DNA of 5,490 nucleotides. Origin: an uncultured Bacteroidia bacterium. GTDB lineage: Bacteria; Bacteroidota; Bacteroidia; Bacteroidales; CAJPTX01. The translations under genes and the position numbers were made by a program. Below the pieces are notes generated by a model that saw only the letters and a program-made list of their open reading frames with translations, searched no databases and was not told where the DNA came from. Numbering within the stretch: position 1 is the first letter of the stretch; each line of letters begins with the position of its first letter. The stretch is taken from the NCBI GenBank assembly GCA_938040915.1, contig CALHZE010000052.1:1-5490 (forward strand), in the 5' to 3' direction. Of this stretch, positions 1 to 5,490 are shown one piece after another.

Positions 1-206
1 CGGTAGGGACTGCCGTATCGCTCCAACACCTCAAGGCGTCGGCTATTGGCGCAGAGGTGCTGGTGAGGGTAAAGCTTATCGAAAAAGACGGACGCCGTTA
101 CACCTTTACTGCCGAGGCATACGAGGGCGAAAAACTCATCGGGAAAGGCGAGCACACCCGCTGCGTGGTCGACAAGTCGCGTTTCCTTGCAGGGTTGAAT
201 CGCTAG
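1..206 (+). CDS. Thioesterase family protein (FlK-like hot-dog fold), 3' end only
   Basis: Reading from base 3, 67 residues are visible before a TAG stop; the start lies outside the window. The fragment begins VGTAVSLQHLKASAIGAEV and continues through a strand containing RRYTFTAEAYEGEKLIGKG, then GEHTRCVVDKSRFL. This order matches the C-terminal half of FlK-like (fluoroacetyl-CoA thioesterase-related) hot-dog proteins: a VGT helix start, an H-x-K-x-S-x-x-G-A-E turn, a Tyr/Phe-rich strand, then an IGxGxHxR strand and a V-D-K-x-R-F end. Members hydrolyse acyl-CoA thioesters in the cytoplasm; the substrate cannot be told here, and fluoroacetyl-CoA specificity is not implied. The N-terminal part with the other catalytic residues is missing. 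The family call is fairly safe; the exact function is unknown. Confidence 0.8.
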   Translation, partial: VGTAVSLQHLKASAIGAEVLVRVKLIEKDGRRYTFTAEAYEGEKLIGKGEHTRCVVDKSRFLAGLNR

Positions 207-230
207 GGCGGGTACGCCCCCCCCTTTGTT
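206..230 (+). terminator. Possible weak terminator hairpin after the thioesterase gene
   Basis: GGGCG (206-210) can pair with CGCCC (215-219) around a GGTA loop, beginning at the last base of the thioesterase stop codon. It is followed by more C and then TTTGTT (225-230). The stem is only 5 bp and the T tract is short and interrupted, so this is a weak candidate. It could equally be a 5'-leader structure of the antiporter transcript. Confidence 0.25.
217..224 (+). repeat. Homopolymer run of eight C
   Basis: Eight consecutive C lie between the thioesterase stop and the antiporter gene, 22 bases before the ATG at 246. Such runs are prone to slipped-strand length change and to sequencing error. 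A length change here would alter promoter or leader spacing but could not restore the antiporter frame, because the blocking TAG (249-251) lies downstream of the run. Confidence 0.85.
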
Positions 231-245
231 CGTCGTCTGCCCGCT

Positions 246-251
246 ATGTAG
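246..251 (+). other. ATG immediately followed by in-frame TAG at the expected antiporter start
   Basis: The antiporter frame is open from 252 and carries family-like N-terminal sequence from there, so ATG at 246 is where its start codon would be expected. The next codon in that frame is TAG. TAG ends the thioesterase gene and the gene at 2183-2497 in this same window, so recoding is not supported. The element is either a start-codon-region mutation, a base-call error, or a minimal start-stop leader ORF. Confidence 0.7.
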
Positions 252-1748
252 GTCGTTACCCCAGTTTACGGGTTTCTTTTTGTCGCGCTGCTACTCTTTG
301 TCGCCGTCATCGCTAGCAAGACTAGCGGGCGACTCGGGGTACCAGCGCTTATCTTTTTCTTACTCATCGGTTGGGCGTTCGGTCCCGACTTGCTTGACAT
401 CTTTATCCTCAACGACCTCTCATGGTTGCGTCAAGTGGGCATCATCGCCTTGTCGCTGATCCTCTTCTCGGGCGGGATGGACACCAACCTCGCCTCCGTT
501 AAACCCGTCATCTGGCGGAGCGTCTCGCTGGCTACGGTCGGCGTGCTCGTTACCGCTATCGTGACTGCCGTGGCAGCTTACTTCCTTTTACCCGTGACGC
601 CCGCACAGGCCTTCCTGTTGGGGTCGATTGTCAGCTCTACCGACGCGGCTGCGGTCTTTTCCGTACTGCGATCGAAGAATATGGAACTGAAGTATCGCCT
701 CCGCCCCCTACTCGAGTTCGAGTCGGGGAGTAACGACCCGATGGCGCTCCTCCTGACCACCGTCTCCATCGCGTGGTTGATGGGCGAACAAGCCTCGCCC
801 GGGATGATCGTCCTCCAGCTTATCCTCCAGCTACTGATCGGGGCGGCAGCAGGGCTCTTGCTCGGGTGGCTGGCACTTAAGATTGTCAACAAGATCTCGT
901 TGCAATACGAGGGGCTCTTCTCCGTGCTCATCCTCTCCATCGCGCTCTTTACCTATTCGTTTACCGAGCTGGTCTATGGCAACGGACTGCTAGCGGTCTA
1001 CCTCCTTGGCATCGTCCTCGGCAACAACCCCTTTATGCACAAGCAAAGCACCATGAAGTTCTTCGACGGACTGGCATGGGTGATGCAAATCCTCATCTTC
1101 GTCTCCCTAGGGGTCATCCTCGAGCCCGAGGCGGTCTTTCGTCACGTCTTGCCTGGGTTGCTGCTCGCGGTGGCGCTCATCTTTGTGGCGCGTACGGCGG
1201 GGGTATTTGTTTCGCTACTCCCTTTCCGCGGCATACAGCTCCGAAGCAAGCTTTTCCTTGTCTGGGGGGGCTTAAAAGGCGCAGGTCCGCTGGTCTTTGC
1301 CCTCTACCCCATCCTTGCCTTTAAGGAGGGAACGAGCCACAACCAAGTGGCGCACGCCTTCCTCAACATTGTCTATTTCATCGTCCTACTCTCGGTCTTG
1401 CTACAAGGCACCACCTTGGCGCAAGTGGCAAAGTGGTTACACCTCGACATCCCTATGGGCGAGAAGACCTTCTACCCTCTAGCCATCGAACAGCGTAAGA
1501 ATTTCAGCTCCCTCTTGCAAGAGATTCTCATCCCCGAGGGGTGCTACGCAAGTGGGAAAACACTCATTGAGCTGAACCTGCCGACGGACGTCCTTATCGT
1601 CCTCATCTCCCGTGGCGACCAGTTTATTATGCCTAACGGGGCGACGCAGCTCCTAGAAAACGACAAAATATTGGTGATGGCGACCACACCCGCCGACCTC
1701 CAAGGGGTCTACGAGAGGCTCGACATCGAAATCCCCGAAGAACATTAA
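252..1748 (+). CDS. CPA1/NhaP2-type K+(Na+)/H+ antiporter with C-terminal RCK_C domain; start codon unclear
   Basis: Inner-membrane cation/proton exchanger, probably for K+ or Na+ and pH balance. Numbering from base 252 gives 498 residues, about the usual length of the family. The N-terminus (residues 8-46) has a first helix, then KTSGRLGVPALIFFLLIG, typical of NhaP2/CvrA relatives. SSTDAAA is at 128-134, FESGSNDPMA near 156-165 holds the Asn-Asp pair of the ion site, and WGGLKGAGP near 338-346 matches the WxGLRG motif. About a dozen hydrophobic segments end near residue 400. Residues about 416-491 form an RCK_C (TrkA_C) regulatory domain with no RCK_N, as in NhaP2. Base 252 is GTC, not a start codon. 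ATG at 246 is followed by TAG; the first conventional start is TTG at 390 (452 residues), which would lose the first two hydrophobic segments, and CTG at 288 would cut into the first helix. Family call strong; start, and so activity, uncertain. Probably co-transcribed with sufE, 12 bases downstream. Confidence 0.88.
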   Translation, partial: VVTPVYGFLFVALLLFVAVIASKTSGRLGVPALIFFLLIGWAFGPDLLDIFILNDLSWLRQVGIIALSLILFSGGMDTNLASVKPVIWRSVSLATVGVLVTAIVTAVAAYFLLPVTPAQAFLLGSIVSSTDAAAVFSVLRSKNMELKYRLRPLLEFESGSNDPMALLLTTVSIAWLMGEQASPGMIVLQLILQLLIGAAAGLLLGWLALKIVNKISLQYEGLFSVLILSIALFTYSFTELVYGNGLLAVYLLGIVLGNNPFMHKQSTMKFFDGLAWVMQILIFVSLGVILEPEAVFRHVLPGLLLAVALIFVARTAGVFVSLLPFRGIQLRSKLFLVWGGLKGAGPLVFALYPILAFKEGTSHNQVAHAFLNIVYFIVLLSVLLQGTTLAQVAKWLHLDIPMGEKTFYPLAIEQRKNFSSLLQEILIPEGCYASGKTLIELNLPTDVLIVLISRGDQFIMPNGATQLLENDKILVMATTPADLQGVYERLDIEIPEEH

Positions 1749-1760
1749 CCCCACAGCATA

Positions 1761-2171
1761 ATGACCATAGACGAGGCACAGGCGGAAATACGCGCCGAGT
1801 TTGAGTACCTAGAAGATTGGCTCGATAAGTACCAACAGCTCATTGACATGGGGCAAACCCTCCCCGAGGGCGACGCCGAACTAAAGCAAGAGAAACACCT
1901 AATCCACGGGTGTCAAAGCCGCGTCTGGATCGAATGCCAGGCAGAAGACGGCGTACTGCACTTCCGTGCTGACTCCGACGCCGTGATTACCAAGGGGATC
2001 GTCTCCCTCCTCCTGCGCATCTTCGACGGACATACGCCCCAAGAGATCCTCGCTACGAAGCTCACTGTCCTTGACCAAATCGGGTTACAACAGCACCTTT
2101 CCCCCACGCGGGCCAACGGACTCCTTGCGATGGTCGAACAGATTTACGCTTACGCTCGGCAACACCAATAA
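1761..2171 (+). CDS. sufE: SufE family sulfur-acceptor protein
   Basis: A 136-residue cytoplasmic protein, the usual SufE length. SufE takes persulfide sulfur from the cysteine desulfurase SufS, raises its activity, and passes the sulfur to the SufBCD scaffold for Fe-S cluster assembly. The signature is HGCQSRVW, placing the sulfur-accepting Cys at residue 51, the same number as in E. coli SufE. Other family-like parts are the N-terminal helix with YLEDWLDKYQQLIDMG, ADSDAVITKGIVSLLLRIFDG (residues 70-90), and LQQHLSPTRANGLLAMVEQI near the C-terminus. ATG at 1761 gives the standard N-terminus. It sits 12 bases after the antiporter and 11 before the MIP18/DUF59 gene, suggesting one operon. No sufS or sufBCD is visible in the window, so its desulfurase partner must be encoded elsewhere. 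Confidence 0.93.
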   Translation: MTIDEAQAEIRAEFEYLEDWLDKYQQLIDMGQTLPEGDAELKQEKHLIHGCQSRVWIECQAEDGVLHFRADSDAVITKGIVSLLLRIFDGHTPQEILATKLTVLDQIGLQQHLSPTRANGLLAMVEQIYAYARQHQ

Positions 2172-2182
2172 CACAGACGACA

Positions 2183-2497
2183 ATGCGCGACATCTTTGAC
2201 ATAGAGTGCGACCTCGTGCAGGTACTCAAGACGGTCTACGACCCCGAAATCCCCTGCAATATCTACGACCTTGGGCTGATTTACGCCGTTGAGGTGACCG
2301 ACGATCGCGAGGTCATGCTCGTTATGACCCTCACCGCCCCAGGCTGCCCCATGGCAGAGGAATTGATGAATGAGGTCAAAGACTCCGTTGCTGCCATCGA
2401 GGGGGTAAAGAGCGTCTCGGTCGAACTGGTCTTCGACCCACCGTGGACGACCGACCGCATGAGCGAAGAGGCAAAGCTCGAGCTCGGGATGCTCTAG
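2183..2497 (+). CDS. MIP18/DUF59 family Fe-S cluster assembly factor (SufT/PaaD-like)
   Basis: A 104-residue cytoplasmic protein made of a single MIP18 (DUF59, FeS_assembly_P) domain. The family motifs occur in order: DPEIPCNIYDLGLIY (residues 20-34), TLTAPGCPM (49-57) with the conserved Cys55, and VFDPPWT (83-89). Relatives (SufT, YitW, PaaD, eukaryotic CIA2) help mature or transfer Fe-S clusters to client proteins; in Bacteroidota the stand-alone form is usually annotated as a metal-sulfur cluster assembly factor. The gene follows sufE by 11 bases, which agrees with a shared role in cluster assembly. The two spacers before this gene and before sufE both contain CACAG and lack an evident Shine-Dalgarno sequence. 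It ends in TAG at 2495. Family call strong; client proteins unknown. Confidence 0.92.
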   Translation: MRDIFDIECDLVQVLKTVYDPEIPCNIYDLGLIYAVEVTDDREVMLVMTLTAPGCPMAEELMNEVKDSVAAIEGVKSVSVELVFDPPWTTDRMSEEAKLELGML

Positions 2498-2516
2498 GCG
2501 CTTGCCTGTAGCGTAT

Positions 2517-2549
2517 GCTCACCGTATGCTCTCTAGTACGGGTGAAAGC
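2517..2549 (+). terminator. Possible imperfect hairpin downstream of the Fe-S gene cluster
   Basis: GCTCACCGTA (2517-2526) pairs with TACGGGTGAAAGC (2537-2549), with a bulged G and two bulged A, around a 10-base loop. It starts 20 bases after the stop of the MIP18/DUF59 gene, a plausible place for transcription to end. No T tract follows, so an intrinsic terminator is not established. The 9-base direct repeat CGTATGCTC at 2512-2520 and 2523-2531 overlaps it. Confidence 0.22.
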
Positions 2550-2613
2550 TCCCCGCTAACAATTCCCCAACCTTTACCACTACGCGCGGCACGCTAGCTG
2601 CTTTTTCGTTCAT

Positions 2614-2624
2614 CGTTACTAACG
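2614..2624 (+). promoter_or_regulatory. Short perfect inverted repeat upstream of the peptidase gene
   Basis: CGTTA-C-TAACG is a perfect 5+1+5 inverted repeat, 58 bases before the peptidase start. The one-base centre is too tight for a hairpin, so if it matters it would be as a protein-binding site. TACCTTG at 2632-2638 resembles the Bacteroidota -7 element TAnnTTTG with one T missing, but no good -33 TTTG is seen at the right distance. A site this short can occur by chance. Apart from this and the hairpin at 2517-2549 I see no other element in 2498-2682. Confidence 0.2.
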
Positions 2625-2682
2625 TTCTTACTACCTTGTGCGACCGAGTGGGTTCGCGCCCCGAGGTAGAAAAGGAAAGGTA

Positions 2683-5490
2683 ATGATGTGTTATAACAAA
2701 CCGTTGCGGCTTCTCTTGTGGGGGCTCGTGCTCTTTTTGACGTCACAGTTAGCCATCGCCGCACCTATCGATGTGCAACGTGCCGCACGCCTCGCCTCCG
2801 AACAGCTCCAACGCTTGCGCCCGCTTCGCGGGAGTGCTCCACAAGTAAAGCTTCTTCGCACAAGCCATGGGCACGCTACGCGAGGCAATACGCAAGCCGA
2901 TTACTACCTCTTTGGGGCAAAGCAAGGGGAGGGCTGGGTGCTCGTGGCAGGCGACGACGCCATCGCACCCATCTTGGCTTATTCGCCCGAGGGGCACTTT
3001 CCCGAAACGCTGCAACCCGAGTTGCAGTCGGTATTGAGCCAATATCAGCACTTGGTGCAGGAGGTGCGACGAAACCCTGCGACCGCGCCAGTAGTGCCAA
3101 TCCTCTCCCCCAGCGAGGCGGTTTCGCCCCTTTTGCACAACCTTCGCTGGAGTCAGTTCCTCCCCTACAATCAGCTTTTGCCGCTCCGAACAGCCGCTAA
3201 CGGCGAACAGAAGCGTGCCCCCACGGGGTGCGTCGCTACTGCCGTGGCACAGGTGATGCGCTACCACGCTTGGCCACCCCGACCGCAAGGAAAGGTTACC
3301 CACGCAGGTTTGGAAATTGACTTTGACAACGAACCCGACTACGCATGGGGCGATATGCTGGGCGTCTACGGCGGGAATAGCTATTCTGAAGCGCAGGGGA
3401 AGGTCGTGGCACGCCTTATGCGCGACGTGGGCTACGCCGCTAAGACCACCTACAAAGCCGAGGAAAGTAGTGCACACCCGCGCGAGGCCTTCGAAGCGCT
3501 TCGTCGCCACTTCCAATATGCCCCGACGCTGCGCTATTACGTCACCACATACCACGATGTGGCTGAGTGGCAGCGCCTACTGATTGATGAGCTCAAAGCC
3601 GGACGTCCTGTGCCGATGGATGGGGTGACTATCGCCCATGCCCAACACGAGTTCGTTTGCGATGGCTATGACGGACAGGGGCTTTTTCATATCAACTGGG
3701 GCTGGGGCGAAGCCTCTGATGGTTATTACCTGCTGCATGCCGTGGGGACGGGCGACGGAGGCGATGGTAAGGGGATGCTATATAACTTCATCTATGGGAT
3801 GCTCGTCGGGATGCAGTCGCCTGCCAAAGCCCCCCATGCGCAAGAAATGAAGGAGTTTTACGCGCCGAAAGATTTAGACCTTTCCCTCGGGACATTCGCT
3901 GAAAGTAAGACGTTTACGTGCACGATACACGGGCTACTCAACGAGGCTTATTCGCCCGTTGTGGGCACGTTGGCTGTGGTGCTCAAGGGGGCAGATGGAG
4001 CGGTCGTTTACAAGGCACACGCTGCGGGTGCGCCCTTCCTTCTCAAGGGGAGTAAGGGGAGTTTTGAAACACGGACGGTCGACTTAGACCTGAAGGAGGT
4101 CGCCCAAGGCACCTATACCCTTCACTCCGCTTTCTACGAACCAGCGACCGACACCTACACCGTGGCGATGCAAGATCAGGTAAAGAGAAAGATATTTACC
4201 GTAACGGTCGGGGAAAGGGGCATCGTGCTCGCAGAAGGGACGCGAGCGCCGCAACTCACCTTCAAGGTGACGCCCGCCGTGCTCAAGAAGGGGGAGAAGA
4301 CAGCCTTTCAGCTCTCTATTACCAACACGGGGACGCAACCCTACCTGTGCCCCATAGCGATGTGCTTTGCTGCGAGCGAGGAGATACCCGCTATTGCCGA
4401 TGCGCGCGCACTGCCCTTCCTTGCGTGGATGCGTATTGACCCAGGCACGACCACCACGCGTTCGTTTAGCGCCGTCGTCCCGCACGATGCTGCTTACCTA
4501 CACTTCTTTTACAATGCGCAGAACAACGACTATTACAGCGCCAAGCTCCCATGGCATGCGGGCAAGCAGGTCTCCGTACCACGCGAGCACCACTCGCAGC
4601 AGCGCCTCACCTTGGCGGATAGTAACCTCCCCGAAAAGTATACGATTACGCGCCTAGCGGTAACTGACCGTCTGAAGCGGGGCGAGCACTTCCGAATGGC
4701 GTATGAGGTGCGCGTCGACCCAAGCAGTGCCCCCGTGAATTTGAACCTCTTAGCCTCGTTTGTCAAGGTGGTTGAAAATGCGTACGGCACGAGTACCGAA
4801 CCCGTAAAAGCGTTTGATGTGCCGACACAAAGCCTCCTCCCAGGGGAAACGAAGCGCTCGACGCTAGACTTTCCACTAGACTTCCCCGTCGGGGAGTATC
4901 AACTGATGGTCTACGGCACTGGCTTTGCCCTAGTGCCCGAGCTTGTGCTCTCTTCCCTTGTCGTGGAGGCGGGGAGTGCGCAGCCGCCATCGGCGGGTGT
5001 GCCCGTTCCCTCTTATCCTGATATGCCAGCGCCGCTTTTGACTACCGTGCACGCCCCAACTGGGGAACAAACCGTGGGGGGCGAATGCCCGATCTATCTG
5101 ATTGACACGAAAGAGCGCCCTTTGAAGGATGGAGAACAAATCCCTCGTGGTGCACTGATTGGCATTGCTCCCAAAGCAGCAGAGGGGTATAAACTCTCGC
5201 AGTGGGAGGTGCAAGGGGCGACCTATCTGGCAGATGAAAGCTATGGCAACGGGTCATTCCTCTTCGTAGGCAAGCTCTACCAAACCACGGAGGGCGACGT
5301 ATGGGTAAAAGTCGCTTTTACGAAGGAGGGTGAAGGGGGAGGAGAAGCACCGCAACCTCAGCCACAGCCCAATCCAAAGCCTGAACCACAACCAGAGCCC
5401 AATCCTAAACCCGATCCGCAGCCACAGCCTAATCCGCAGCCTGAACCACAACCCAATCCCAATCCTAAACCCGAGCCGCAGCCCAATCCT
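2683..5490 (+). CDS. Secreted C10 family cysteine peptidase (streptopain/PrtT-like) with Spi propeptide and multi-domain C-terminus; 3' end beyond window
   Basis: The frame stays open to the window edge: 936 residues, no stop. Residues 1-26 are a Sec signal peptide (basic start, hydrophobic core, AIA at 24-26). Residues about 70-132 resemble the Spi/I69 inhibitory propeptide (WVLVAGDDAIAPILAYSPEG). The C10 domain spans about 140-382: RWSQFLPYN with Gln158 in the oxyanion-glutamine position, APTGCVATAVAQVMRYH with nucleophile Cys183, HEFVCDGYDG with His322, and HINWGWG with Asn338 and Trp339. His322 to Trp339 is 17 residues, as from His340 to Trp357 in streptococcal SpeB, so an active enzyme is likely. 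Unusual: the normal GHAF reads QHEF, and WGWGG reads WGWGE. Beta-rich Ig-like modules cover roughly 387-510, 525-640 and 650-760. After a Pro-rich spacer, 787-882 resembles an InlB B-repeat (GYKLSQWEV, WVKVAFTK), then an X-Pro linker from 890. ATG at 2683 follows purine-rich AAAGGAAAGG; ATG at 2686 is possible. Relatives include P. gingivalis PrtT and periodontain, which degrade host proteins; the substrate here is unknown. Confidence 0.9.
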   Translation, partial: MMCYNKPLRLLLWGLVLFLTSQLAIAAPIDVQRAARLASEQLQRLRPLRGSAPQVKLLRTSHGHATRGNTQADYYLFGAKQGEGWVLVAGDDAIAPILAYSPEGHFPETLQPELQSVLSQYQHLVQEVRRNPATAPVVPILSPSEAVSPLLHNLRWSQFLPYNQLLPLRTAANGEQKRAPTGCVATAVAQVMRYHAWPPRPQGKVTHAGLEIDFDNEPDYAWGDMLGVYGGNSYSEAQGKVVARLMRDVGYAAKTTYKAEESSAHPREAFEALRRHFQYAPTLRYYVTTYHDVAEWQRLLIDELKAGRPVPMDGVTIAHAQHEFVCDGYDGQGLFHINWGWGEASDGYYLLHAVGTGDGGDGKGMLYNFIYGMLVGMQSPAKAPHAQEMKEFYAPKDLDLSLGTFAESKTFTCTIHGLLNEAYSPVVGTLAVVLKGADGAVVYKAHAAGAPFLLKGSKGSFETRTVDLDLKEVAQGTYTLHSAFYEPATDTYTVAMQDQVKRKIFTVTVGERGIVLAEGTRAPQLTFKVTPAVLKKGEKTAFQLSITNTGTQPYLCPIAMCFAASEEIPAIADARALPFLAWMRIDPGTTTTRSFSAVVPHDAAYLHFFYNAQNNDYYSAKLPWHAGKQVSVPREHHSQQRLTLADSNLPEKYTITRLAVTDRLKRGEHFRMAYEVRVDPSSAPVNLNLLASFVKVVENAYGTSTEPVKAFDVPTQSLLPGETKRSTLDFPLDFPVGEYQLMVYGTGFALVPELVLSSLVVEAGSAQPPSAGVPVPSYPDMPAPLLTTVHAPTGEQTVGGECPIYLIDTKERPLKDGEQIPRGALIGIAPKAAEGYKLSQWEVQGATYLADESYGNGSFLFVGKLYQTTEGDVWVKVAFTKEGEGGGEAPQPQPQPNPKPEPQPEPNPKPDPQPQPNPQPEPQPNPNPKPEPQPNP
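5371..5490 (+). repeat. Four imperfect 30-bp tandem units encoding an X-Pro linker (continues past window)
   Basis: Units at 5371-5400, 5401-5430, 5431-5460 and 5461-5490 encode NPKPEPQPEP, NPKPDPQPQP, NPQPEPQPNP and NPKPEPQPNP. Units 1 and 3 differ at about 5 of 30 bases and units 2 and 4 at about 4, whereas adjacent units differ at about 8. This implies a 60-bp second-level repeat. The X-Pro alternation itself begins earlier, at residue 890 (5350), so 23 consecutive pairs have X limited to Q, N, K, E or D. The segment should be extended and flexible or rod-like, a spacer between the peptidase modules and whatever follows. Repeat number probably varies between strains. Confidence 0.88.

Noticed and set aside
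246..251. TAG read as a sense codon (recoded stop)
   Set aside because: Two other genes in the window (stops at 204 and 2495) end in TAG at the expected C-terminus, so TAG is a normal stop here.
226..459. 77-codon plus-strand frame starting TTG at 226, overlapping the antiporter N-terminus
   Set aside because: The overlapping frame (252 onward) encodes family-like antiporter sequence, while this one gives a Ser/Cys/Arg-rich peptide with no known pattern. It is an out-of-frame shadow.
2749..3555. Long antisense open frame (268 codons) over the peptidase gene
   Set aside because: It lies wholly opposite the Spi and C10 coding sequence, whose motifs are unmistakable. Its translation shows no recognisable family pattern, and long antisense frames are common opposite G+C-rich genes.
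4084..4485. 133-codon minus-strand frame within the Ig-like region of the peptidase gene
   Set aside because: It is opposite an uninterrupted sense frame running from 2683 to the window end. It is Arg/Gly-rich with no motif.
5254..5451. Antisense frame rich in Leu/Trp/Arg/Ile repeats over the Pro-rich linker
   Set aside because: The repetitive peptide is only the complement of the X-Pro repeat; no gene signals accompany it.
5371..5490. CRISPR-like repeat array
   Set aside because: The 30-bp units are contiguous with no spacers, keep codon phase and encode X-Pro pairs in the sense frame of the peptidase gene.

Overview
This looks like a stretch of a Bacteroidota chromosome, most like Porphyromonas or a close relative. 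The case rests on a secreted C10 (streptopain/PrtT-type) peptidase preceded by a Spi-like inhibitory propeptide, a NhaP2-type antiporter ending in an RCK_C domain, SufE next to a MIP18/DUF59 protein, and gene starts without clear Shine-Dalgarno sequences in the tight gene cluster. Base composition is G+C-rich by eye, higher than in P. gingivalis, so the genus is an inference only. All recognisable genes are on the plus strand.

Layout. Positions 1-206 hold the 3' end of a hot-dog thioesterase (FlK-like). A short gap (207-251) follows, with a small GC hairpin, a run of eight C and an ATG followed at once by TAG. From 252 an uninterrupted frame encodes a CPA1/NhaP2-type K+(Na+)/H+ antiporter to 1748; its expected start is spoiled by that TAG. 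After 12 bases comes sufE (1761-2171), and after 11 more a MIP18/DUF59 Fe-S assembly factor (2183-2497). The spacing suggests one transcript. A 185-base intergenic region follows, with a weak hairpin and a short perfect inverted repeat.

The largest gene starts at 2683 and is still open at the window edge, giving 936 residues so far. It reads: signal peptide, Spi-type inhibitory propeptide, C10 cysteine peptidase with Cys183, His322, Asn338 and Trp339, three beta-rich Ig-like modules, an InlB-B-repeat-like module, then a linker of strictly alternating X-Pro pairs encoded by a 30-bp tandem repeat. Its C-terminus, where a type IX sorting domain or other anchor might lie, is outside the window.

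How the genes relate. SufE and the MIP18/DUF59 protein both serve Fe-S cluster assembly, one delivering sulfur and the other assisting cluster maturation. The antiporter upstream controls cation and pH balance and is probably only a transcriptional companion. The peptidase is a separate, exported unit. I see no mobile element, CRISPR array, RNA gene or clearly new defence-like system. The points that most merit a check are the start-stop at the antiporter N-terminus, the altered residues beside the peptidase's catalytic His, and the two-level tandem repeat in the Pro-rich linker.
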